A stretch of DNA of 64,000 nt, taken from positions 1-64,000 of the forward strand of contig NZ_QJTK01000011.1 of assembly GCF_003217355.1 (NCBI RefSeq), in the 5' to 3' direction. The position numbers and the translations under genes are program-made. Every line of letters begins with the position of its first letter. The first letter of the stretch is position 1. Shown here piece by piece: positions 16,589-27,285 of this stretch. The DNA comes from Rhodobacter viridis (GTDB taxonomy: Bacteria; Pseudomonadota; Alphaproteobacteria; Rhodobacterales; Rhodobacteraceae). Below the pieces are notes generated by a model. It was not told the origin of the DNA, searched no databases, and saw nothing but the letters and a program-made list of their open reading frames with translations.

Positions 16589-18205
16589 ATGGTCGCCGAG
16601 GATCACGTCGAGGCGCTCGAACTCGGGCAGGCCAGCCCCGAGGACGAATTCGGCCAGTGCTTCACCGGGGAATGCCGGGTGAACCTGTTGCCGACGCTCT
16701 ACCGGCTCAACGCGGTGATCTCGCAAGCGCCGGATCTGGGCGAAAGTCTGGGCATGATCCTGAAGATGATGCGCTCCGACATGCGGATGGAGCGCGGCTT
16801 CGTTTCGTTGATGGATCGCCGCCGCGGGCAGGTGTTCATCCATCAAAGCTTCGGCCTGACCCCCGAGGAGGAAAGCCGCGGCGTCTATGCGATGGGCGAA
16901 GGCATCACCGGCAAGGTGGCCGAGACGGGGCGGGTGATCATCGCGCCGCGACTGCACGAGAGCCCCGATTTTCTGGATCGCACCGGGGCGCATGCGAACG
17001 ACGCCCGGCGCAAGGTCGCCTTCGTCTGTGTTCCGATCATGCTCGGCAAAAAGGTTCTGGGCACGATCGGCGGTGAACGCAGCTACATCAACCAGCGGCT
17101 TTTGAAACAGGATGCCGAGTTTCTGGCCGCGATCGCGCTGATGATCGCGCCGACGGTCGAGCTTTACCTGATCGCCAATGTCGAGAAGCTGGAGCTGGAA
17201 CGCGAGAACCGCGAGCTGCGCGATGCGCTGCGCGAGCGCTTCAAGCCGGGGAACATCATCGGCAATTCCAAGGCGATGATGGCCGATGTCTATGACCTGA
17301 TCGGCAAGGTCTCGAAGACGCGGGCGACGGTGCTGATCCTCGGCGAAAGCGGCGTGGGCAAGGAACTGGTGGCTTCGGCGATCCATTATTCCTCGGACCG
17401 GGCGAGCAAGTCTTTCGTGCGGTTCAACTGTGCGGCCATTCCCGAAACCTTGGCGGAAAGCCTGCTGTTCGGACATGAAAAGGGCGCCTTCACCGGGGCC
17501 ATCGTGCAGCGAAAGGGGCTGTTCGAGCAGGCCGACGGGGGCACGCTGTTTCTCGACGAGTTGGGCGAACTCAGCCCTTCGGTGCAGGCGAAGCTTCTGC
17601 GCGTGCTGCAAGATCGCACGCTGGAACGGGTGGGCGGCACGACGCCGGTGCAGGTCGACGTGCGGGTGATTGCGGCGACGAACCGGGAACTGGTGCGAAT
17701 GGTGGCCGAAGGGCGGTTCCGCGAGGATCTGTTTTACCGCCTCAATGTCGTGCCGATCACCGTGCCGCCGCTGCGCGAGCGGGGTTCGGACATCATCCTT
17801 CTTGCCGATCATTTCGTCGCCAAGGCCTGCGCCGCGATGGAGAAATCGGTCAAGCGGATCTCGACCCCCGCGCTGAACATGCTGATGGCCTATCACTGGC
17901 CGGGCAATGTGCGCGAGCTTGAGAATGTGATCGAGCGGGCGGTGATCCTGTCGGATGACGAGGTGATCCACGCCTGGAACCTGCCGCCGTCCTTGCAGAC
18001 AGCGCGCGAGACCGGCACCACTCTTGGGGTGGGGCTCGAGGAAAAGGTGCGCCTCGTCGAGAGCGAGATGATCGTCGAGGCGCTGAAGACGACGCAGGGC
18101 AATATCGGTCAGGCGGCGGAGCTGTTGCAGGTCTCGCGCCGGGTTCTGGGGCTGCGGATGGGGCGGCTGGGCATCGACCCGCATCGCTACCGCGCCTCGG
18201 CCTGA
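16589..18205 (+). CDS. anfA: AnfA, sigma-54 activator of the Fe-only nitrogenase genes
   Basis: A 538-residue NifA-type activator. An N-terminal Cys pair CFTGEC (C24, C29) matches the cysteines of Azotobacter AnfA thought to sense redox or hold an Fe-S centre. A GAF domain covers residues 35-190. The AAA+ domain has Walker A GESGVGKE (252-259), the sigma-54 contact GAFTGA (299-304) and Walker B TLFLDE (319-324). A FIS-type helix-turn-helix closes the protein (GNIGQAAELLQVSRRVLGLRMGRL). ATG at 16589 follows CGGAG at a good distance. The gene is preceded by a molybdenum box and followed by a terminator. It activates anfHDGK when molybdenum is scarce. Confidence 0.95.
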   Translation: MVAEDHVEALELGQASPEDEFGQCFTGECRVNLLPTLYRLNAVISQAPDLGESLGMILKMMRSDMRMERGFVSLMDRRRGQVFIHQSFGLTPEEESRGVYAMGEGITGKVAETGRVIIAPRLHESPDFLDRTGAHANDARRKVAFVCVPIMLGKKVLGTIGGERSYINQRLLKQDAEFLAAIALMIAPTVELYLIANVEKLELERENRELRDALRERFKPGNIIGNSKAMMADVYDLIGKVSKTRATVLILGESGVGKELVASAIHYSSDRASKSFVRFNCAAIPETLAESLLFGHEKGAFTGAIVQRKGLFEQADGGTLFLDELGELSPSVQAKLLRVLQDRTLERVGGTTPVQVDVRVIAATNRELVRMVAEGRFREDLFYRLNVVPITVPPLRERGSDIILLADHFVAKACAAMEKSVKRISTPALNMLMAYHWPGNVRELENVIERAVILSDDEVIHAWNLPPSLQTARETGTTLGVGLEEKVRLVESEMIVEALKTTQGNIGQAAELLQVSRRVLGLRMGRLGIDPHRYRASA

Positions 18206-18227
18206 CACATCAGACCTGATCCGGCTC

Positions 18228-18258
18228 AGGCCCCGCTTCGGCGGGGCCTTTTCTTTTG
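18228..18258 (+). terminator. Rho-independent terminator of anfA
   Basis: A perfect 9-bp stem, AGGCCCCGC (18228-18236) against GCGGGGCCT (18241-18249), closes a TTCG tetraloop and is followed by TTTCTTTT. It lies 22 bases after the anfA stop and separates anfA transcription from anfH. Confidence 0.9.
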
Positions 18259-18281
18259 CAGAGCGGCGTTCGGAAACCCGT

Positions 18282-18313
18282 TTACCGAACGGTAATCGGT
18301 TACATAACGGTAA
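18282..18313. promoter_or_regulatory. tandem candidate AnfA-binding sites
   Basis: Two copies of TTAC-N6-GTAA lie at 18282-18295 and 18300-18313, 18 bases start to start. They sit about 100 bases upstream of the -24 element of anfH, the normal distance for an enhancer used by a sigma-54 activator. VnfA of Azotobacter uses a similar GTAC-N6-GTAC dyad. Assignment to AnfA is inferred from position and symmetry. Confidence 0.6.
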
Positions 18314-20949
<2,636 letters not shown>

Positions 20950-20958
20950 GGGGACACC

Positions 20959-21306
20959 ATGACCGACACCGTCGAAAAGATCGCCCCGCTCGTCGATTAC
21001 ATCATGAAGAATTGCCTGTGGCAGTTCAACTCGCGCGGGTGGGACCGGTTGAAGCAGAACGCCGGGATCCTCAGCCAGACCTGCGAGATCCTGTGCGGCG
21101 AGGAGCCGGTGCATGAAACCGCGATGGACCGCTGCTACTGGGTCGATGCGGTGATCCTGTCGCGCGCCTTCAAGACCCGGTTTCCGTGGCTGATGGCCAT
21201 GACCAAGCCCGAGATCAAGAGCCTGTTCAAGGCGTTGCACGAAAAGATCGACCACCTCACCGTTCACGGCTCGCTCAATACCGAGCTGACCGTCCCGCAT
21301 TATTGA
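20959..21306 (+). CDS. anfG: AnfG, delta subunit of the Fe-only nitrogenase
   Basis: A 115-residue small subunit found only in alternative nitrogenases. It matches the family through KNCLWQFNSRGWDRLKQN, the Cys-rich CEILCGEEPVHET and DRCYWVDAVILSRAF. GAGGGGACACC precedes ATG. It binds AnfD and is needed for cofactor insertion and activity. Its place between anfD and anfK is the standard order. Confidence 0.97.
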   Translation: MTDTVEKIAPLVDYIMKNCLWQFNSRGWDRLKQNAGILSQTCEILCGEEPVHETAMDRCYWVDAVILSRAFKTRFPWLMAMTKPEIKSLFKALHEKIDHLTVHGSLNTELTVPHY

Positions 21307-21319
21307 AAGGAAGACCCCA

Positions 21320-22702
21320 ATGACTTGCCAGGTCACCCAGAAGGCGCGGGAAGGCACGATCAACCCGATCTTCACCTGTCAGCCCGCCGGGGCGCAATTC
21401 GCCTCGATCGGGATCAAGGATTGCATCGGCATCGTTCACGGCGGCCAGGGCTGCGTGATGTTCGTGCGGCTCTTGATTTCGCAGCACATGAAGGAAAGCT
21501 TCGAGATCGCGTCGTCGTCCGTCCATGAAGACGGCGCGGTCTTCGGCGCGCTCGACCGTGTTGAAACCGCGGTTGAGGTGCTTTTGACCCGCTACCCCGA
21601 TGTGAAGGTGGTGCCGATCATCACCACCTGCTCGACCGAGATCATCGGCGACGACGTCGACGGGCTGCTCTCGAAACTCGAAGACGAGTTGCTGCCGACC
21701 AAATTCCCCGGCCGCGAAGTGCATCTGCTCACCGTGCATTGCCCGAGCTTCGTCGGCTCGATGATCACCGGCTATGACAAGGCGGTGCATGATTTCGTGA
21801 AGAAATTCGCCACGAAGGACGAGCCCAGCGACAAGATCAACCTGATCACCGGCTGGGTGAACCCGGGCGATGTGAAGGAACTCAAGCACCTTCTCGAGGT
21901 GATGGAGGTGAAGGCCAATGTGCTCTTCGAGGTCGAAAGCTTCGACAGCCCCTTGATGCCCGATCTGGAACACCATTCGCACGGCTCGACCACCATCGAC
22001 GATCTGCGCGACACCGCGAATGCGAAAGGCACGATCGCGCTCAATCGCTACGAGGGGATGAAGGCGGCCGAATACCTGAAGAAGAAGTTCAAGGTGCCCT
22101 CGGTGATCGGCCCGACCCCGGTCGGCATCCGCAACACCGATGCCTTCCTGAAAGCGGTGTCCGAGATGACCGGCCAGCCGATCCCGGCGCAGCTGGTCAA
22201 GGAACGCGGTCTGGCGCTCGATGCGATTGCCGACATCGGCCACATGTTCCTCGCCGACAAGCGGGTGGCGATCTATGCCAACCCCGATCTGGCCATCGGC
22301 CTGACCGAGTTCTGCCTCGACCTCGAGATGAAGCCGAAACTGCTGCTGCTGGGCGATGACAACTCGGGCTACGTGAAAGACCCCCGGGTTCTGGCGCTGC
22401 AGGAAAACGCCCCCGATCTGGAAATCGTGACGAATGCCGATTTCTGGGATCTGGAAAGCCGCATCCAGCAGGGCCTCGAACTCGATCTGATCCTTGGCCA
22501 CTCGAAGGGCCGGTTCATCTCGATCGACTACAAGGTGCCGATGGTCCGGGTGGGCTTCCCGACCTACGACCGCGCCGGGATGTATCGTCATCCGGTGCTG
22601 GGCTACGGCGGCGCCATGTTCCTGGCCGAGACGATGGCCAATACGCTGTTCGCCGACATGGAGGCGAAGAAAAACAAGGAATGGATCCTCAACGTGTGGT
22701 GA
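21320..22702 (+). CDS. anfK: AnfK, beta subunit of the Fe-only nitrogenase
   Basis: A 460-residue subunit. P-cluster cysteines C20, C45 and C104 lie in NPIFTCQPAGAQ, HGGQGCVMF and ITTCSTEIIGDD, with the same relative spacing as in NifK. The protein lacks the long N-terminal extension of NifK, as AnfK does. GAAAGGAAG precedes ATG. Together with AnfD and AnfG it forms the hexameric catalytic protein. A strong stem-loop with a T tract follows the stop. Confidence 0.97.
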   Translation: MTCQVTQKAREGTINPIFTCQPAGAQFASIGIKDCIGIVHGGQGCVMFVRLLISQHMKESFEIASSSVHEDGAVFGALDRVETAVEVLLTRYPDVKVVPIITTCSTEIIGDDVDGLLSKLEDELLPTKFPGREVHLLTVHCPSFVGSMITGYDKAVHDFVKKFATKDEPSDKINLITGWVNPGDVKELKHLLEVMEVKANVLFEVESFDSPLMPDLEHHSHGSTTIDDLRDTANAKGTIALNRYEGMKAAEYLKKKFKVPSVIGPTPVGIRNTDAFLKAVSEMTGQPIPAQLVKERGLALDAIADIGHMFLADKRVAIYANPDLAIGLTEFCLDLEMKPKLLLLGDDNSGYVKDPRVLALQENAPDLEIVTNADFWDLESRIQQGLELDLILGHSKGRFISIDYKVPMVRVGFPTYDRAGMYRHPVLGYGGAMFLAETMANTLFADMEAKKNKEWILNVW

Positions 22703-22721
22703 CGGCATCGCCGCGCAACCT

Positions 22722-22752
22722 GCCGGGCCGTCGCGGCGGCCCGGCCTTTTCC
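22722..22752 (+). terminator. terminator-like hairpin between anfK and anfO
   Basis: A perfect 9-bp stem, GCCGGGCCG (22722-22730) with CGGCCCGGC (22737-22745), encloses a 6-base loop and is followed by CTTTTCC. It lies inside the operon, between the structural genes and the three accessory genes. It probably acts as an attenuator or partial terminator that lowers expression of anfO-anf2-anf3, or marks a 3' end that stabilises the HDGK message. Confidence 0.7.
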
Positions 22753-22765
22753 TTCGGAGGTTCCC

Positions 22766-23443
22766 ATGCAGATTGCCCTTCATCTGGACGCGGCGGGCCA
22801 ACCCGCTTCCCTGAACACCCCCGGTCGGCTGTTCCTTTATGAAGGCAGCGGCACCGACTGGCGGCTCATCGAAGATTGGCCGCTTGAGCTTCCCCGCGAG
22901 GGTGGCATTCCGGCCGTGCGCGCCGCCGTCGAGCGGATGGTCTTCGCGCTTGCCCCCTGCACCGTGCTGATCTCGGCCGAGGTGCGCGGATATGTTTATT
23001 CGCTGCTGCAGGAGCAATACGGCTTTTCCGTCTGGCGCTCGACCGGCCCGGTCGAGGCGATGCTCGCCTCGGTCTCGGCGGGCGAGGAGGAACGCGCGCA
23101 ACAAGCCGCCTGTTGCGATACGAAACCCGAAGCGGGCTGCGGCACCTGCGGCACCAAGGTCACGGCGATCAGCCCGCCGCCCGAGGTGCAGGCAGAAGAC
23201 CGCCCCGACGGCAGCCGCTTTCTCGATCTGGCCGCGGTGCTGGCCTCGGATGCGCGGCACAATTCGCGTTCGGTCCTTGGTCCGATCCTTGCCGCCGAGC
23301 CGTTCCGCACGCTGGCGATCCGCATGGATCACCAACCGCGCTGGTTTGCCCGCACCGTCAAGGCGATGGGCCTGCGCTTCACCGAAGAGCGCCGCGAGGG
23401 GGCGCTGTTCCTCACCGTCACGGTCGAGAAGGTTCCCGCCTGA
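22766..23443 (+). CDS. anfO: AnfO/Anf1, accessory protein of the Fe-only nitrogenase
   Basis: A 225-residue protein of the AnfO family, found only beside alternative nitrogenase genes. A central cysteine cluster (C116, C117, C125, C128 in ACCDTKPEAGCGTCGTK) could bind a metal or Fe-S unit. The flanking halves (LHLDAAGQPASLNTPGR; LGPILAAEPFRTLAIRMDHQ) follow the family. R. capsulatus mutants in anf1 lose N2-dependent growth but keep some acetylene reduction, which suggests a role in iron supply or maturation. CGGAGG precedes ATG. Its stop overlaps the next start (TGATG). Confidence 0.9.
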   Translation: MQIALHLDAAGQPASLNTPGRLFLYEGSGTDWRLIEDWPLELPREGGIPAVRAAVERMVFALAPCTVLISAEVRGYVYSLLQEQYGFSVWRSTGPVEAMLASVSAGEEERAQQAACCDTKPEAGCGTCGTKVTAISPPPEVQAEDRPDGSRFLDLAAVLASDARHNSRSVLGPILAAEPFRTLAIRMDHQPRWFARTVKAMGLRFTEERREGALFLTVTVEKVPA

Positions 23444-23964
23444 TGAAACAGGTTCTTGTCTTCGCCTATGGGCTTGATCTGCATCCCGATGAAATCACGC
23501 GGCTTTGCCCCTCGGCGAAGCCTCTCGCCCGGGCCACGGCCAAAGGCTGGCGGATCGGCTTCTTCGGTCATTCGCGGGTCTGGGACGGGGCCGAGGAAAG
23601 CCTGATCCCCGATCCCGACGCCCATGTCCCGGGCGTGATCTATGCGCTGGCGCCGTCCGAGGCCGAGATGCTGGAAGCCGCCCGCGGGGTGAAGCTGAAC
23701 GGCACCGGGCGCTATTTCCACACGCCGATCGATGTCGTGACCGAGGACGGCACGGCCTTGGGCGCGGTGGCGCTGATCAAGACCGAACGGCGGGCGGAAA
23801 AGCCGCCAAGCCGCCCCTATCGCGACCGCATCGCCGAAGGCGCGGCGTTGCATGGGCTCGATTCCGATTACATCGCGGCGCTTTGCGCGCTGCCCGCCAC
23901 CGAGCCCGCCTATCCGGTGCCGATGGCGATCCAACTGCCGATCTTTGCCGGCTCCTGCTGTTGA
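23443..23964 (+). CDS. anf2: Anf2, gamma-glutamylcyclotransferase-like accessory protein
   Basis: A 173-residue protein whose start VLVFAYGLDLHPDEITRLCP and the segment GWRIGFFGHSRVWDGAEESLIPD-AHVPGVIYAL follow the gamma-glutamylcyclotransferase-like (AIG2/GGCT) fold, with FAYGLDL replacing the usual YGSNL substrate loop. It ends in two cysteines (AGSCC). The gene overlaps anfO by one base. It corresponds in position to anf2 of R. capsulatus, which is required for diazotrophic growth with this enzyme. The chemical role is unknown; the fold suggests a gamma-glutamyl or small amine substrate. Confidence 0.8.
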   Translation: MKQVLVFAYGLDLHPDEITRLCPSAKPLARATAKGWRIGFFGHSRVWDGAEESLIPDPDAHVPGVIYALAPSEAEMLEAARGVKLNGTGRYFHTPIDVVTEDGTALGAVALIKTERRAEKPPSRPYRDRIAEGAALHGLDSDYIAALCALPATEPAYPVPMAIQLPIFAGSCC

Positions 23965-23972
23965 AAGGAAAG

Positions 23973-24626
23973 ATGATGACCGAGACCCAAGTGCCTTCCG
24001 AGCGCACCCGCCTGAAGCGCTATCACTGGCTGGCCGCCTATGACCGCGCCACCATCGACGCGATCATCGACGCGGCGCTCGTGTGCCAGATCGGCTATGT
24101 GGTCGAGGGCGCGCCCATCGTGACGCCGACCTGCCACTGGCGGATGGGCGATCATGTCTACTGGCACGGCTCCTCGGCCAGCCGGATGCTGCGTGCTCAG
24201 GAAAGCGGCGTGCCGGTCTGCTTCTCGGTCACCCATTTGGACGGCGTGGCGTTTTCGCGGGCCGCCTTTGACCACAACATTCTCTATCGCTCGGTGATGG
24301 CCTTCGGCAAAACCGAACTGGTCGAGGGCGACGACAAGAAAGCCGCGCTTGAAGCCTTCGTCACCCGTTTGGCGCCGGGGCTCTGGGACTATGCCCGCCC
24401 GCCGACCGAGCAGGAGTGGAAGGCGTCAAAAGTGATCCGGATGAAGCTCGACGAGGTCTCGGCCAAGGTGGCGGCGGGTCTGCCCGAGGAGGACGAAGCC
24501 GACATGGCGCTTGATCTTTGGGCCGGACATGTGCCGGTGCGGATGGTCACTGGCGCCCCGGTGCCCGACCCGAAACTGCGGCCGGGGATCGCCATGCCCG
24601 ATTTCGTCACCGCTTTCGGGCTGTAA
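23973..24626 (+). CDS. anf3: Anf3, flavocytochrome-type split-barrel oxidase
   Basis: A 217-residue protein of the pyridoxamine-phosphate-oxidase-like split-barrel fold (LVCQIGYVVEGAPIVTPTCHWRMGDHVYWHGSSASRML). This is the anf3 position. Anf3 of Azotobacter vinelandii is a dimeric heme- and FAD-containing oxidase that consumes oxygen and is proposed to protect the Fe-only nitrogenase. His residues in PTCHW and VYWHG are candidate heme or flavin contacts. Two adjacent ATG codons (23973, 23976) follow AAAGGAA; the second has the better spacing. It is the last gene of the anf operon. Confidence 0.85.
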   Translation: MMTETQVPSERTRLKRYHWLAAYDRATIDAIIDAALVCQIGYVVEGAPIVTPTCHWRMGDHVYWHGSSASRMLRAQESGVPVCFSVTHLDGVAFSRAAFDHNILYRSVMAFGKTELVEGDDKKAALEAFVTRLAPGLWDYARPPTEQEWKASKVIRMKLDEVSAKVAAGLPEEDEADMALDLWAGHVPVRMVTGAPVPDPKLRPGIAMPDFVTAFGL

Positions 24627-24933
24627 GGTGACCCCGTAAAGCCGTGTTCGCGGGCCTTGTGGTCGCGACTGCCCAAATTTCAGGCGTTATGGGGTAAATT
24701 TCCATAACGCCATGATTTTAAATCCCTATTCATCCGATCTCATTGACGGACAAACCCTCGCATGGCACTTCTGAAAGCGAGGTGCCCGTCGGGTCCTTCC
24801 TCCCCGGTCGGCCGGTGACGGGTTCCCCCGCGCCGCCCTCGTGGCCTTCCCGGCGATCGCCTCGCGTTTTCTGCCCCGCGGGCGGGTGCGTCGCACCCCC
24901 TCTCCGCCCGCATGACGTGAGAAAGGCGAACCC
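24627..24933. other. leader of the molybdenum-storage genes
   Basis: About 300 bases lie between anf3 and mosB. The first 85 contain a perfect-arm molybdenum box. The remaining 220 bases have no convincing protein frame. They contain GC-rich inverted segments near 24820-24900 that could fold in the mRNA leader, but no known riboswitch class was recognised. Confidence 0.5.
24683..24711. promoter_or_regulatory. molybdenum box upstream of mosB-mosA
   Basis: A perfect 10-base inverted repeat, GGCGTTATGG (24683-24692) and CCATAACGCC (24702-24711), contains the core CGTTAT-N13-ATAACG, the most symmetric of the five sites. It lies 220 bases upstream of the mosB start. Storage genes would be expected to be activated, not repressed, by molybdate, so this site may work in the opposite sense to the anfA box. 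Confidence 0.7.
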
Positions 24934-25746
24934 ATGATCGACAGCACGGAGCAGCTCGAAGCGCTCCTCATGCAAAGATCGCTCAGCGATCCCGAGCTTG
25001 TCGCAGCGACCGAACGCGCCCCCGATTACCGGATCCTGCCCGAGGCCACCGTGATCAAGATCGGCGGCCAGAGCATGATCGACCGCGGCCGTTCGGCGAT
25101 CTGGCCGATCGTCGAGGAAATCGCGAATGCCCGCAAAAGTCATCAGATGCTGATCGGCACCGGGGCGGGCACACGGGCGCGCCACATCTATTCGATCGCG
25201 GCGGGGCTTGGTCTGCCCGCGGGGATGCTGTCGCAACTGGGCGCCTCGGTCGCCGATCAGAATGCCGCGATGCTGGGCCAGTTGCTCGCGCGGTATGGCA
25301 TTCCGCTCGTTTCGGGGGCGGCGCTGTCGTCGGTGCCGCTGTCGCTTGCGGAAATCCACGCTGTCGTTTTCAGCGGCATGCCGCCCTATGGGCTCTGGAT
25401 GCGGCCCGCGCCCGAAGGCGTGATCCCGCCCTATCGCACCGATGCGGGCTGCTATCTGGTGGCCGAGCAATTCGGCTGCAAGCAGATGATCTATGTGAAG
25501 GACGAGGACGGGCTTTACACCGCCAACCCGAAGACCGCCCCCGATGCGAAGTTCATTCCGAAGATCAGCATCGACGAGATGAAGGCGGCGGGGTTGCAGG
25601 ATTCGATCCTCGAATTCCCGGTGCTTGATCTGATCCAGTCCGCCCGGCATGTCCGCGAGGTGCAGATCGTCAACGGTCTCAAACCCGGCAATCTGACGCG
25701 CGCGCTTGCGGGCGAGCATGTCGGCACCATCATCACCGCGCGCTGA
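24934..25746 (+). CDS. mosB: molybdenum storage protein, beta subunit
   Basis: A 270-residue amino-acid-kinase-fold protein. It matches the beta subunit of Azotobacter MoSto closely in order and length: [12 protein letters not shown] near the start, [16 protein letters not shown] at the nucleotide site, [51 protein letters not shown], and a C-terminal [10 protein letters not shown]. With the alpha subunit it forms a hexameric cage that packs molybdate or tungstate as polyoxometalate using ATP. GAAAGGCG precedes ATG. The alternative reading as a uridylate kinase is unlikely given the MoSto-specific segments and the paired second gene. Confidence 0.9.
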   Translation: MIDSTEQLEALLMQRSLSDPELVAATERAPDYRILPEATVIKIGGQSMIDRGRSAIWPIVEEIANARKSHQMLIGTGAGTRARHIYSIAAGLGLPAGMLSQLGASVADQNAAMLGQLLARYGIPLVSGAALSSVPLSLAEIHAVVFSGMPPYGLWMRPAPEGVIPPYRTDAGCYLVAEQFGCKQMIYVKDEDGLYTANPKTAPDAKFIPKISIDEMKAAGLQDSILEFPVLDLIQSARHVREVQIVNGLKPGNLTRALAGEHVGTIITAR

Positions 25747-25759
25747 GAAAGACCCGACC

Positions 25760-26590
25760 ATGTCCGAAACCAATCCCGGCATCAAACACGTCGCCTCGGC
25801 CCTTGCGCGCCAGACCCTGCTCGATGGCAGCCTGACCCGCCCGGTCGCAGGCAAGCGCCCGATCCGCATCCTGCCCTGGCTGCAGGTGGTCAAGATCGGC
25901 GGCCGCTCGATCATGGACCGCGGCGCCGAGGCGATCCTGCCTATCGTCGACGAAATCCGCCGCCTGCTGCCCGAACACCGGCTCTTGATCCTGACCGGCG
26001 CGGGGATCCGGGCGCGCCATCTTTACAGCGTGGCGCTCGATCTTGGGCTGCCGGTGGGCTCGCTTGCGCCCTTGGCCGCGACCGAGGCGGGGCAGAACGG
26101 GCATATCCTGGCCGCGATGCTCGCGCCCGAGGGCGTGTCCTATGTCGAGCATGACACGCTGGCCAGCCAGTTGGCGATCCACCTTTCCGCCACCCGCGCG
26201 GTGGTGGGCAGCGCCTTTCCGCCCTATCACCACCATGAATTCCCGGGCCTGCGGCTGCCGCCGCACCGGGCTGACGCCGGGGCGTTCCTGCTGGCCGATG
26301 CGCTGGGTGCGGCGGGGCTGACCATTGTCGAGGATGTGGACGGGATTTTCACCGCCGACCCGAACGGGCCCGAGGGCGGCTCTGCGCAGCTTCTGCCCGA
26401 GGTGAGCGCGGCGGAACTGGCCGCGTTCAAGGGCTCGCTGCCGGTCGATCCGGCCTTTGTCGAGGTGCTGGCGACGGCGCGGCATCTCGAGCGGGTGCAG
26501 ATCGTCAACGGCCTTGTTCCGGGGCGGCTGACGGCGGCCCTGCGCGGCGAACACGTCGGCACGGTAATCCGCACCGGCGCAGCGGGGTGA
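25760..26590 (+). CDS. mosA: molybdenum storage protein, alpha subunit
   Basis: A 276-residue partner of the preceding gene, 13 bases after its stop. It shows [59 protein letters not shown] and [24 protein letters not shown]. The His cluster PPYHHHEF corresponds to the polyoxomolybdate-binding segment of the MoSto alpha subunit. The pair lets the cell bank molybdenum directly next to the genes it uses when molybdenum runs out. No T-tracted terminator follows; a short GGGAGG/CCTCCC repeat lies just after the stop. Confidence 0.9.
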   Translation: MSETNPGIKHVASALARQTLLDGSLTRPVAGKRPIRILPWLQVVKIGGRSIMDRGAEAILPIVDEIRRLLPEHRLLILTGAGIRARHLYSVALDLGLPVGSLAPLAATEAGQNGHILAAMLAPEGVSYVEHDTLASQLAIHLSATRAVVGSAFPPYHHHEFPGLRLPPHRADAGAFLLADALGAAGLTIVEDVDGIFTADPNGPEGGSAQLLPEVSAAELAAFKGSLPVDPAFVEVLATARHLERVQIVNGLVPGRLTAALRGEHVGTVIRTGAAG

Positions 26591-27285
26591 GCGAGGCCAG
26601 GGAGGGGGCAATCCTCCCGGGCAGCGATCCCGGCCGTTGATCGAAAAGCCGGTCGCACGTTGCAATCAAACGGACGCAAGCGCCGTCCCGCACTGAGCGG
26701 GCCATGGCGAAGCGTCGGCAATCAAGGGGGGCGTGACCTCCCTGTCGCTGCGCTGCCTCCGAACGGCCGCGTGCCGCAGCCGCACAGAAAGGCCGGAAGG
26801 CTGGTCGCGGACCGCTGGGCATATGGTGCTTCCCTAGCCACGGGGAGGGGGGTCAATCCGCGAAGTGCGTCGCGCTCTGAGCGAGCCGTGAACGGCGGCT
26901 TTCGCCGATTTTCTGCGTCTGCGATGCGGCAGCCTCATCGTCGGCTCAGCTGAAGGTTTTTCGACGTGGACCGCAGCGCTGCGGTTGCCGCCGGATGGTG
27001 GCGGTCCACGTTGACAAACCTCGGAAGGACGAAGCCGCGGGGAGCGATGCGCTGCCTATGGGGAAAGAGCGCCGAGGGTGTTGCCGACCTGGCGCATAGA
27101 CGTCCACCGGAGTTCTGGGCGCTCGGCGACACCCTGGCTTTTTCCGCCAGTTGCCGCCGGTTTGAGCCTTGAAAGCGGGCGACCGTCTGCCGAATTTGGC
27201 GATCCGTTCCGTTGCGCGCAAATCGGGGCCACGCCGGTTCCAGGCAGGCACCGGCGGCGGATCAGGCAAAGGGATGGGCGTTTCA
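26591..27285. other. intergenic region before the IS91 element, no gene recognised
   Basis: About 695 bases without a frame that resembles a known protein. Composition is less biased at third positions than in the flanking genes, which suggests non-coding or decayed DNA. The right edge must contain one terminus of the IS91-type element, but its exact end could not be fixed. Inverted segments occur (for example GGACCGC near 26968 and GCGGTCC near 27001). Confidence 0.5.

Noticed and set aside
24934-26590. The two amino-acid-kinase-fold genes could be uridylate kinases or acetylglutamate kinases.
   Set aside because: Length, paired arrangement and specific segments ([25 protein letters not shown]) agree with molybdenum storage protein subunits, and the operator and neighbourhood concern molybdenum.
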